Source of the DNA: Narthecium ossifragum
Lineage: Eukaryota; Streptophyta; Magnoliopsida; Dioscoreales; Nartheciaceae
Assembly: GCA_963920575.1 (NCBI GenBank)
Contig: OY986972.1
Span: forward strand, 24,414,672-24,478,671
Reading direction: 5' to 3'
DNA: 64,000 bases
The notes beneath the pieces are model-generated. The model made no database searches. It saw only the letters and a program-made list of their open reading frames with translations, and was not told where the DNA came from. Positions 19,451-30,245 of the stretch are shown piece after piece (the stretch's first letter is position 1; each line of letters starts with the position of its first letter). A program made the position numbers and the translations under genes.

Positions 19451-22400
19451 CTATCTTGAAGAAAGTTCTGTAATCGTCAGATCATTTGTAGCTTCTGCTT
19501 CTCTTTCCCTCTGCAAAAGAAAAATTGGCTGCTTGGGCGTTGTAAGGTCTTCGTTTTCGCTTTTTAGCAGGTGAACAATTGATGATACATCAGGCCTATC
19601 ACTAGCCTGGTCTTGAACACACAAGAGAGCTATGCACATACATCTCAACGCTTGACCTCTTGAGGAACAAGTAGTTCTTATAGATGGATCTATGAGCTCC
19701 ATTGCTCTACCTTCACTCCACATTCTCCATGCCTGCAAGAAAAGTATCGAGTTTTCCTTATGGTTAGCTGCTGGCTGTGCAAGTGTTCTAATTGAATGTT
19801 TTAAGGATGGAGATAGCATGGATTTGAGTACATACATAGCCTACAATGCTTGGCGAATTCTCCAAGTGGCGAAAGCTATGGGTTTTTGTTCCCATCACTA
19901 TCTCCAAAATCAGCACTCCAAAGCTGTAGACATCGGACTTCACTGAGAATACACCTTCCATTGCATACTCAGGAGACATGTAGCCACTGCATCGCATAGT
20001 TGATAGTGTTTTTAGTCAGGTCATCTGAAAGAGCTGTCAATTGTGCCTATGCATGCTTGATGAATATATGTCCTAGGAATTCTGGAATGTATGAAGTGCT
20101 TCTTACTATGTTCCGACCGGCCGGTTTGTTCTTTCTTCATTTTGATTGCCTCCAAAAGTTCTTGCCATGCCAAAATCTGATATTTTGGGGTTCATATCTT
20201 CATCCAGTAAAACATTGCTAGCTTTGAGATCACGATGTACAATTCGTAGCCTTGAGTCGCGGTGAAGATATAGAAGTCCTCTGGCAATCCCTTCAATGAT
20301 ATCGAATCGCTTCTGCCAATCTAGCAGTGCCTTCTTCGTTGGATCTGCTCACAATATCAGATTTAGCGACACCAATTACTTGGAATTGCAGAACTACTCA
20401 TATATAATGAAATCAAAGACATACCAAAGAGGAAGCTATCCAAGCTTTTGTTGGGCATATACTCATATATCAGTATCTTTTCTTCTCCTTGAATGCAGCA
20501 GCCCAGCAGTCTAACTAAGTTCCTGTGCTGTAGCTTTGCAATTAGCTTCATCTCACTCTTGAATTCCTCTAGGCCTTGTCCAGAATGCCTGGAGAGCCTT
20601 TTTATTGCTACTTCAGCTCCTCCAGGCAGGATTCCCTACATATGGAAGCAACAAACACATTCTAAGATAAAAGGTAATGTTATTACTGTGCGTGTGAATT
20701 TGTTAAAACTCGATGCGTAGAATCAAGCTTAGAGATTGCATTCCAGAGAGCAAAAGCTCATGATTTGCCAAAGTTCAAGAGAAACAAAACTCATGAAAAT
20801 ATTAATTATACCCTTATTGATCTTCTACTCATGGTGTATTGCAAAATTTTACCTTGTATACAGAGCCAAACCCTCCTTGTCCAAGCTTGTTCTCATCACT
20901 AAAATTACTAGTGGCAATAGCCATGGCTTCAAGAGTAAACAATGGCAGGTCTGAATCTTTCGCTTCCTGCCCTTCTTCTCCTCCCTCACTTGGTCCAGAT
21001 ATATCTATCTTAGCTTCTTCGCCATCTTTAAACCTGGAAGGTAAGGTATTTTGTTGCTTTCTACCCTTCCACCAATCTGTGCAGGGCAAAATAGCAAGAT
21101 TACTGATGAATCAGAGCAACTTATACCCTAGTCGACCTTGAACAAAATGCACAAAACTAGCGCTACTTACTCCTCCTTGATCTGCATTTCCACCACAAAT
21201 AGATGCATGCAATCAGAATAACCACCCCAACTACACACGCTGCTACAATTGCTTTCCATACCTGGCTCTTTCCCCCTGAAATTGAAATGAGAGTATAATA
21301 GTATCAGGTTCAAAGTATAATAGTTACAGGTTCGGCCACCAACATGATGTACAAGTTGTCATTCCCTTTTGATGAGAACATAATATTGGAAACAAAAGCT
21401 TCTGTACCTAGAATGAAAACTCTTATTATAAAATTTGATACCGATGTTTATGATAAGCAAAAATCCTGGTTAGATATTAGACTTCTTGTGGACCATTAGC
21501 CAAATTGGTGATGACCAATTCATATTACTAGGCAATAACAATGTACATGTTATGTCTAAGTCAGCAGTTAATACATGTTATCTCTTCCGGCCTAAAAATT
21601 AAGCTTTGCGTCCCTATCAGTGATGCATACAAGAACAAAAGAAGATTATCATATCCCCATCCCACCATTATAAAGCAAACCTTTCACTATTATTTGGCTT
21701 AAAGAACTAGTTGATGTGATTACAACGTACTTAGATGAATAATATGGTCAAAACCTCCTCCAGCCACAAGAAGCTCACAGATTTCAATCCCATCAGCGGG
21801 CATTATTAATAATAGAGGGGCATTTGTCTGCCATCCCACCTACCACCAGCTAGTGCTCAACACGTGTTAGGACATCACATGTCGAGCACTAACTATTAAC
21901 TGGTGGTGAAAGAGAGAGCAGACTAATACCCTTTTCTCATAAGTTCCTTCAAGTTAGATTCGAATCTATAATCTCCTTGTGGGGGGAGATTCGATCAAGC
22001 CTTGACCATCTTGCTATCTATCACCAGGGATGAGTTATTATCAAGTTGAATCTATGCTCTATATGCATGTCACTTGCTATCAAAATATTAAAAATTATAT
22101 CTACCTGAAAGGTTAGATAGATCGGAGCCAGCAAGCTTGATGTAGAGGTCTTGGCCACCTTGCGGGAATTCATAGATGTCGATGAGATTAGGACCCCATA
22201 CCAAGCATCCGATCCCGGAGATGAAAGCATAAGCCTTGCAAGAACAATTGCTCAAGCAAAATTTCTCGCATCCCACGGCATCAAGCACCGTCGACGCCCA
22301 GTCCGAAAAGTCCGGCACCTTCACCCCTTGCATTATTAAGAATCCATCAGTACCCTTTCCCTCTGCAACACTACTGTTCAATTCACACTGCAATTGAGTC

Positions 22401-23398
22401 CTTCTAACACACCCTCTTGACCAATTCCCATTAGTCCATTCTTCGTTGGACGCCGGCTCGAAGCCTTGCAAGCAGCTACATATCGGCAACTTGCTAATGT
22501 TGCACGCGCCATTAAAGCCACAGGCCCCATAGATCTCACAGACGTTGACAGGCTGCACCCAGACAGACTCCCACCCCTTGTTAACAAGCATCGAAGTATT
22601 CTCTACTCCATCAGGTTGTAAGGTGAACCTAAGCTGCGAGCTGTTGGCCGGCGTGAAGGTGAAGGACATGGTGCCGCCAGCCACGTCGTTGTTAAACATG
22701 AAACCATAGAGATACAGCGCCTGCATCATCGTGCCGATGAAGCTCTGCTTGTTCCACTGCCCGGATCGCCACCAAGGCATGGCTCCTTTCCATATAAACA
22801 TCTGGCCTGAACCCAGAGGATCTAGGCCCAGTGAAAAACTCCCGGCGCTGGGATCGTCATCGCTCTTCCACGAAGTAAAGAGCTGGTTCTTTCCGGTCTT
22901 TCGATCCAACGTTATGCTCATACCCGGCAAGAAAGTGTGGGTCGGATGATCGAAGCTCTTCCATGCCACTGTTCCATTGCTCGCTTGAAGAACAAGGTTG
23001 CCGGTGTCTAAGAGCTTCGCCGTCGAATTGCTCGGTAGCTTTGAGGAAGTGTTGGTGCTCCATACCATGCTGCCGTTGCCGTCAAAAACAATCAGATTCC
23101 CATCACTTCCAATGGCGAGACTCCCTCCGGGTTGTTTCAGTGGATTGGCGCGGTTGGCGACCCAGACAACGGTCTGCGTCGAGATGTTGTGGTACCAAAT
23201 GCCGACGTAGCTGTAGGAGGAGTTGCCGGGGCTGAAGAAGCCAAGCTCGAAGATGCCGCCGGCCGAGATAAGACTCTTGCCATCGGTGATGGACTGGCCA
23301 TCTGTTAGGACGTCAACTGCTGAAGAATATGGAATTAAAGAGGAAGAGAGGATGAAGAGGACAATACAGGAAGATGGTGAGAAGACTAAGTTCATCAT
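19451..23398 (-). CDS. G-type lectin S-receptor-like serine/threonine kinase, intact, 834 aa
   Basis: Exons: 23398-22105, 21275-21171, 21076-20853, 20635-20425, 20344-20107, 19986-19836, 19732-19451; 835 codons in one frame with GT-AG borders. Order: signal peptide, bulb-type lectin (SDGNLIVFD), S-locus glycoprotein/EGF-like region, PAN ([16 protein letters not shown]), membrane span about 440-460, an acidic juxtamembrane stretch, then a kinase with [15 protein letters not shown] with Lys553, HRD Asp650, DFG Asp668 and SPEYA. It is an RD kinase. The first of two adjacent ATG codons is taken as start; the second would also work. Intron 1 (22104-21276) is long and contains a foldback sequence. 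A partial tandem copy follows at 17647-19245. Confidence 0.93.
21842..21907. repeat. 66-bp foldback (imperfect palindrome) inside an intron
   Basis: ACCACCAG at 21842 pairs with CTGGTGGT ending at 21907. An inner stem pairs TAGTGCTCAACACGTG with CACATGTCGAGCACTA. It lies in intron 1 of the minus-strand receptor at 19451-23398. It could be a MITE scar or a small hairpin in the pre-mRNA. Confidence 0.8.
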
Positions 23399-23958
23399 AG
23401 GATTGAGGCTGTCAGGTAAACAAGAATCATCTAAAACTTCAAATGGCAGCCTTTCTTTCTTTGAGAAGCCAATTTGAGAATCTTATCGACCTGGGAAAAT
23501 CAACTCCTAATATACTAGGACGAACAAGGGAGTAACAACAAGCTGCAGTCGGATGAAGGAGAAGAGTTTGATGGCGTTGTACATTGCTCTCAAGAAGAAG
23601 AAGAAGAAATAGAAAATGAAGATTAAAGAGAAGATGTTGACAAGAGGAAAGTTGGAAAAAAGAAAAGTTGGGGCCCCAAATTAACCTCGTGTTCACTGTG
23701 ATAACACTCCTTTTGAAGATGACGAGGTTGCGTAGGATGAGGTTGAAGCTGAGGATGAGGAGGAAGGAGAGGCAGAGGTTGAAGCTGTTTCCAGCCGCCC
23801 GCCAGGCTTTGAACGGTTGGGTGTTTCTGCTGGTCCTGAAGGTGGGGCTGGAAAGAGAGAAGTTTTCTTACGCAGGTAGACCTCCTCCATTGTTGACTTC
23901 ATTAATGACACACAAGGATGTCGTTGCGGAATTACTGCCGTTGGTGAGGAGGATGGGG

Positions 23959-24158
23959 NNNNNNNNNNNNNNNNNNNNNNNNNNNNNNNNNNNNNNNNNN
24001 NNNNNNNNNNNNNNNNNNNNNNNNNNNNNNNNNNNNNNNNNNNNNNNNNNNNNNNNNNNNNNNNNNNNNNNNNNNNNNNNNNNNNNNNNNNNNNNNNNNN
24101 NNNNNNNNNNNNNNNNNNNNNNNNNNNNNNNNNNNNNNNNNNNNNNNNNNNNNNNNNN
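23959..24158. other. assembly gap of 200 N
   Basis: Exactly 200 N, the same length as the gap at 44867-45066, which suggests a placeholder of unknown true size. It borders the GAATTC-rich repeat. Confidence 0.99.
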
Positions 24159-24965
24159 CCCGCAAAGAGAATTCTACAAAGAATTCTTCAAAGAGAATTC
24201 TTCAAAGGGAATTCTGCAAAGGGAATTCTGCAAAGAGAATTCTACAAAGAGAATTCTACAAAGAGAATTCTACAAAGAGAAGTATCAAGAACAAAGAGAA
24301 AAGAGAACAGTGGAGGCATTCATGTGCATTAACACACAAAGAGAAAAGAGAATTCTAGATCAAACATGCTTATCAATCACAAAGAGAAAAGAGAATTCTA
24401 GATAAAACATGTGTATTATTCATGATGAGAAAAAGAGAATTGTGGTTAAAAAGAGAAAAGACATGCTTCATAATCAGAATTCTGGAATGCAACCATGAAA
24501 AGTAGTGGACTATATCACCAAAAAGAGAAAAGATAAAAGAGAATTCTGGAATGCGACCATGAAAAGTAGTGGACTAGATCACCAAAAAGAGAAAAGATAA
24601 AAGAGAAAAGAGAATTCTGAAATCCAAATCCATCCTCCGCCCCCCCTGCTTCCCCAGCCGCAAAGAGAATTCTACAAAGAATTCTTCAAAGAGAATTCTT
24701 CAGAGGGAATTCTACAAAGGAAATTCTGCAAAGGGAATTCTACAAAGAGAATTCTACAAAGAGAAGTATCAAGCACAAAGAGAAAAGAGAACAGTGGAGA
24801 CATTCATGTGCATTAACATACAAAGAGAAAAGAGAATTCTAGATCAAACATGCTTATCAACCACAAAGAGAAAAGAGAATTCTAGATAAAACATGTGTAT
24901 TATTCATGATGAGAAAAAGAGAATTGTGGTTAAAAAGAGAAAAGATATGCTTCATAATCAGAATT

Positions 24966-25378
24966 CTGGAATGCAACCATGAAAAGTAGTGGACTATATC
25001 ACCAAAAAGAGAAAAGAGAAAATAGAATTCTGGAATGCAACCGTGAAAGTAGTGAACTAGATCACCAAAAAGAGAAAAGAGAAAAGAGAATTCTGGAATG
25101 CAACCGTGAAAGTAGTGGACTAGATCACCAAAAAGATAAAAGAGAAAAGATAATTCTGGAATGCAATCGTGAAGAGAATACTTGAATGCAACCATGAAAA
25201 GTAGTGTGCTATATCAACAAAAAGAGAAAAGAGGAAAGAGAATTCTGGAATGCAACCATGAAAAGTAGTGGACTAGAACACCAAAAAGAGAAAAGAGATA
25301 AGAGAATTCTGGAATGCAACCATGAAAAGTAGTGGACTAGATCACCAAAAAGATAAAAGAGAATTCTGGAATGCAATC
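24966..25378 (+). repeat. minisatellite, about 57-70-bp unit, six to seven copies
   Basis: The unit runs GGAATGCAACCATGAAAAGT, AGTGGACTAGATCACC, then AAAAAGAGAAAAGAGAATTCT. Copies are contiguous from about 24966 to 25378, with two more copies at 24484-24618. Variation is mostly in the purine-rich half. Confidence 0.85.
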
Positions 25379-25732
25379 TTTTATCTAATGACAGGGGTGT
25401 ACCCATCAATAAGTTACATATCTATTAATTTTGTGTGTATATATATATATATAGCTTCCTTATATTACTAAAACTATCTACTTTTTTACAACTAGCTTAA
25501 TTAGTTTACAGACATTAGTAATGTAGGTCTGTTTCAAAGATACATAAACCAATGTGCAAAATTTGAAAATATAAATAGTTTTTCACATTACGTATAAGAA
25601 CAGCTTGTATCTAACTATTTATGGCATATATATACACATTGCTTGCTGAATCTATGATATATATTTGTTTTGTTGGTATGGATGCATGCATGCCGCTGGA
25701 GACAATGATGGGACGTCCCATTGTACGCATGG

Positions 25733-25861
25733 ATGTCTTCCGAATTGCCAGGTGATGCCGCATTGAATGGAGATCATTCAGGCGCTTCGGATGGCGAGAA
25801 CGAAGATGGCAATAATGACGCTTCGGATGGCGAGAACGACGAATCGGAAGCCGCCAAATAA
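25733..25861 (+). other. small acidic open frame (42 codons) inside the repeat block
   Basis: ATG to TAA, rich in Ala, Ser, Asp, Glu, Asn and Gly (ASDGENEDGNNDASDGEN). The inverted partner at 43219-43310, read on the minus strand, ends in a related ASDAAIDASDAAIDA run before a stop. Conservation of a coding-like tail in both copies suggests the C-terminal end of an element protein. Whether it is translated cannot be judged. Confidence 0.35.
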
Positions 25862-27364
25862 TAACCCCCCAGCTGTATAATGGTTGGGATGATAACAAAT
25901 GACATCACAATGCTATAATGATCATCACAAATCTATAACCGCCTGTAACTGATGTAAATTGGTGTTTACACCTTAAATCTATTGATAGTGGTGTACCCAT
26001 CAACATGTTTCACAGAATTGATGTAAACACCAATTATCTATAAAAAAAGGTAAGGTTGAGAATCTTATCATTTAGTTGATCAGAGTGGATTATCGTTTAT
26101 AATACCATAGATGAGGCCATTCGTGTCAGCTTCCATGTCATCCTCTCTAAAAAAATTACAATGTATATTATCTTTCTTACTTTATAACTTCCATATTTGT
26201 AACACCCCATATCAGCTTTTCTAAATCATTCTTATATCATTAAAATACTCATTCCCCATCTTCATTTCTTATTCTATTGTTCATTTATTATTTGACAGTC
26301 ATATAATTATAATAATTTAATATTAAATTACATCAGTAATCTTTGAGTTGTATTTTATATTAAAGTATATTATATTAATGTTTTTGTTATTTATATCAAA
26401 GCATTCTAAAGCGTATTCTTCATTTATTATTTGAAATTCATATAATTATAACAATTAAATATTAAATTGCATAGTAATCTTTGAGATATATTTATATCAA
26501 ATTATACTACATCATTAATTTTTGAGATAAGGTTTTTATTTACTTAATAAAAGTTCCAATCAATTACTTTTAATATAAAATATGATACACGGAGGTGAAC
26601 AGCTGCAGCTCTCCCCTAAAATAGGGTAATGATTGGGCAGATGATATGGACTATTAAACACGCGAAGGAGACTGCACGAAGAACACGTTCACGTTGACTA
26701 GTCTTTTTTTCTTTTGAAGTCCATTTTGGCAAATTGAAGAATGTAAATGGCACGTGCACGTTGACTAGTCTGTTTTCTTTTTTTCATGCGGTAGGTACTT
26801 CAGAAAATTTTACATATGTGACTTAAAACTCTAACAAATGGCATACCCACATGTGCAGACAAAGCCCCTTTGGTTGCTTTTCTCAATCTTTCAGCTCATT
26901 TAATTCAAAAAAAAAAAAAGAAGGGAAAAAAACCTCCATTCAAGCATCAGTTGATAGGATTCTTTAGTCATGAAACAAAAAAGCCTCGTGACAATCAAAG
27001 CAGCGTATAAAGAACAGCCATGGCACGACACAGCGTCAGACAGCAGCCCCCAATTCAAAACCGTTCCATACAAAAAAGAAACATGACGGTATTCGTCCAT
27101 TCAAAACTCGCCAAACACAGAATAAAACATGGAGCTAGGGAGATTCAGTAATAAGTTTGCCAACCTTCTCGTCACGACCAAATTACATTTTTCAGCTTGG
27201 ATGCTTCATTTGGTAACATGCCTACTCCCTTGCGTTGTATCAAAAATCATAAATTAAAGAGCCTAAACAAGTATATTTCATTAGCTCTAAGAGTTTCAAC
27301 GCTATTAATATTTTACAGAACTTTTGAACAGATGCACTGTATGCAAACCCCGTGACTTCTAAAG

Positions 27365-29752
27365 TCATCTACTAAGATGAATTGGTTTGCCACATAAGTG
27401 TTGTAGCTCATCTTCCAGAAGTTGCAACAAATTTGCACCAGTCCGCCTATAAACCCAAGCTTTAGTTGTAGCATCCCAATCAAATCTAGCAGGCCCACTG
27501 CAGAGACAAAGCAGATTTACTATCACTATTAAATCACCAATTGTCCCAAAACCTTGAGCTGATAGGAAGAACTGAATTTAATTACTTAAAATTATATTCT
27601 GACATGCTCCGTCACTAGATGACTTATGCTCCGACACCATGTTAAATAACTAATTATCCAAAAAGCTTAAGTTGGTGAAGTTAATTATTTAAATTATATT
27701 CACAAATCAATAAGACCAAATATATGCAAGATACAAAGAATGAACTTAGACAGAATTTCGATGCCCATAAAAAGTCACCTGGTTTCATGAGTAGAAGGTT
27801 TAGAGCACAAAGAATGATGCTAAACATTAGAGTCAATGGTGCACAAATAGCATTGAGAAGATGATTATCGGGAACAAAGTTGAAGATAGTCCACACAAAA
27901 GACGAACCAACAGACATACCAGAAAGAAGTTAGTTTTATTATACGTGGATATGGTGCTTTACACGGTTACACCGAATATAATGTCTCAAAACAGCTTCTA
28001 AGCTAGTTTGTGATGGACCTCACCTCCATGAAGAATTTAGTTAAAACAAGGATTTAACTATTCTGCAATAATACAAAAATTGACTAGTCTCTATTTTCTC
28101 CATTAAAAAACCACCAGTGCTACAGATATTTCCTAATATATTTGTAAAGCCTCAACAAAGCTTCTGTCCATCTTGCATATGCAGGTTGGAGCCTATGTGA
28201 ATCCCGATCCAGATCAAATAAGTTGCAAATGGAATCATTACAATGACGTTTGCTGATGGTTTAGGGCTTTCCATTCCCTAGAGGTCTCAATGGGCTTGAA
28301 CACCAACGATGACATGCTTGTCACATAGTACAGCATGTATATTACTACCCTACAATAAGCTGAGACATGACGCATGGCACAAAGCAGTATGCAAATCACC
28401 ATAAGATGCAGAACCTTAGATATTATTTACCTCACTGGTGAAGATAACCAGATTTGCCTGTTTGGCGTTTGTTTGTTTACAACATATGTACCAAAGCTCC
28501 CTAGCTTTAACGTCAAAACTTGATTCTGTCGAGGCCAAAAACAAATAACTGATTGAATCTATTGCAGAGAGCTTGAAAGTAATTTTTATTAGAACTTACC
28601 CCATAGTCTATGTCCAAACCATCTAGTTCGATTGAATCACCATATTCCTGAAGGCATTCGGAGAAACATAATCAGAGATGCACAAAAACAGACTAAATAA
28701 CAAGTGCCTTGTGAAAGTTTAATGCACATAATAGATCATGGATAAAATGATTCTAAAATTGCAAGCATTCTCAACCCAATCTTACAGTTATGTCAGGAAA
28801 GAATGCACTACCCGAGGTTTAGATCTCAATAATGGAAAGTACCTCGAATTTTTCTTGTAGATCATGTATAGTATCATCAGCCATCCTATGAAACTCATCC
28901 TCTGGAAGAAGAGATCTGAAAATACATAAAAAAAACAGATAAAGAGATATGTCCAAGTAACTCGAGTATTAAAAAATCAAATGCCTCACAATTGAACTAA
29001 ATCCCTTACACAGCATTGATATTGTGATCATGTTCAACGAATATCAAATGCACATTTCAATCTCGTCCTAACCCGCAAAATAGCACATTTAAGAGCTTTC
29101 TCCTGAGAGCATGAAGAAGTCTAATTCTTACAATAAGCAAGAATTTCGGGACAACAAGCATCAGGGACTCAGGGTTAGAGAAGCACATCTTTTTTCTTAA
29201 AACATGGATATCAAGTCGACATAACATGCTAATGGAATGGTAGAAACGCAACATCTTTCAAGAAAAAGTCTCACTATTAAATCCTAGAGGCCTACTCTTT
29301 CACCGAAACCCTACGTGGAAAAAAAAGGCTAACTTTTTCCCTTGCAAGCCAAATAAGCACAATCCACGGTGAAGCTTCAAAAGAAAAATAATCCTCCGAT
29401 CAAATTAGAGTTTTAACGTAAAATGCACATCTTTTACTAAGTCTCCTCATGGAGTTCAAAATCCCAACTCCACCAAATCGAAGTGAAAAAAAAGTCCTAG
29501 CTCTAAATATTCTCTAAAACTTAAAACATACTGGTAGTCAATGGCAGCGGGTCCTTGGACCTCTCCAAGCTGCGAGGGACGGGAGGAGGAGAAGAAGAAA
29601 ACCCTAGAAACCGATGGGGTAACGCCATAGCCACCGGGATCGGAAGCTTCGAGAAGCAATGGAAATCGGAGAGGAGATGAGGAGAGAATAGGACGAGATC
29701 CACGAGCTGATACCCGTCGTATTAGATTCCAAGCAGAGAGGCGAGACGCCAT
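27365..29752 (-). CDS. FH: frataxin, mitochondrial, 189 aa
   Basis: Iron-binding regulator of iron-sulfur cluster assembly in the mitochondrial matrix. Exons: 29752-29532, 28915-28843, 28647-28600, 28525-28431, 27497-27365; 190 codons with all borders GT-AG. Residues 1-62 are an Arg/Ser-rich targeting peptide with no acidic start. The mature part shows the family signatures: GPAAIDYQ, the acidic helix [54 protein letters not shown], the [20 protein letters not shown] core and the C-terminal CGKPIHLSR. Length fits plant frataxins (about 187 aa in Arabidopsis). Three introns are long. It is divergent from the LRR gene that starts near 30.2 kb. Confidence 0.96.
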
Positions 29753-30245
29753 GGCAGTCCGATGAGAAGCTGCACACGAGAGAGCTTTTAGAGAGAGGTG
29801 TCACGGTGACCGGAGTGTGAATTAGCAAACACCGGTTCGGGAAGCCCAATAAGCTAGGCTCCTTGAACTATTAGGCCCACGGACAGGTGTATCAAATAGC
29901 TGGGCAGCTGGGCTTGACCCAGTGTAGAAAGTTCTATAAAGCCCATTTAAAAGTGGCTCACCAGTGGGCCTGCGTAATTACGTATGCTGACTCGGCCCGG
30001 TGACCTTAGGCAGTCTTCTCCCAATAATTTGAAATTGATGGGAAATCCGAACCCAAATCCTATCCGACCCGACCCGTTGTCATGCCCATGCTAGTGCTGT
30101 ACGATGACAAGGCCACGCATCTATAAATTAGAATCCTATGTGGCCTCCAACCTACCGTTGAGCGTGCCTCCTCGGATCTTATCTATCCCTAGGATGACCT
30201 CTGCCCTATAAATACCTCCTCTCTTCTCCTATCCTCGTATATATA
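29753..30245. promoter_or_regulatory. shared promoter region between divergent frataxin and LRR genes
   Basis: The frataxin ATG (29752, minus strand) faces a plus-strand TATA motif, CTATAAATA at 30206-30214, preceded by a G-rich stretch. A pyrimidine-rich leader follows (CTCCTCTCTTCTCC). The plus-strand transcript would start about 30 bases downstream, near 30240-30250, and lead into the LRR gene. No TATA was found for frataxin. Confidence 0.55.

Larger units (their letters stand above)
24159..26046 (+). repeat. GAATTC-rich repeat block, inverted partner of 43012-44710
   Basis: Dense AAAGAGAATTC motifs are followed by a shared tail that runs through TGGTGTTTACACC and GTGTACCCATCAA to CACCAATTATCTAT at about 26032-26046. 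The reverse complement of 43012-44710 follows the same order: GAATTC motifs, an ASD-coding stretch, the GTTTACACC motif and ATAATTGGTG. Inside the block, about 24160-24530 and 24660-25015 are direct copies with a period of about 500 bp. It is probably a non-autonomous transposable element; class unknown. Confidence 0.75.
23399..27364. other. intergenic, repeat-rich, with an assembly gap
   Basis: 23399-23640 should hold the promoter of the receptor starting at 23398. The stretch at 23640-23958 encodes a short acidic fragment (EVEAEDEEEGEAEVEA, then SRPPGFERLGV) with a stop in frame; I do not recognise it. 23959-24158 is 200 N. 24159-26046 is the GAATTC-rich repeat block described separately. 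26047-27364 is AT-rich with no gene that I can support. Confidence 0.5.

Noticed and set aside
23668..24405. 245-codon plus-strand frame through the first gap
   Set aside because: The frame only exists because N was translated as X; its right half is the GAATTC repeat.
24857..25195. 112-codon minus-strand frame with repeated peptide
   Set aside because: Purely the translation of the minisatellite.
24484..25378. CRISPR-like spaced repeats
   Set aside because: Repeats are contiguous with no unique spacers, in a plant nuclear genome; this is a minisatellite.
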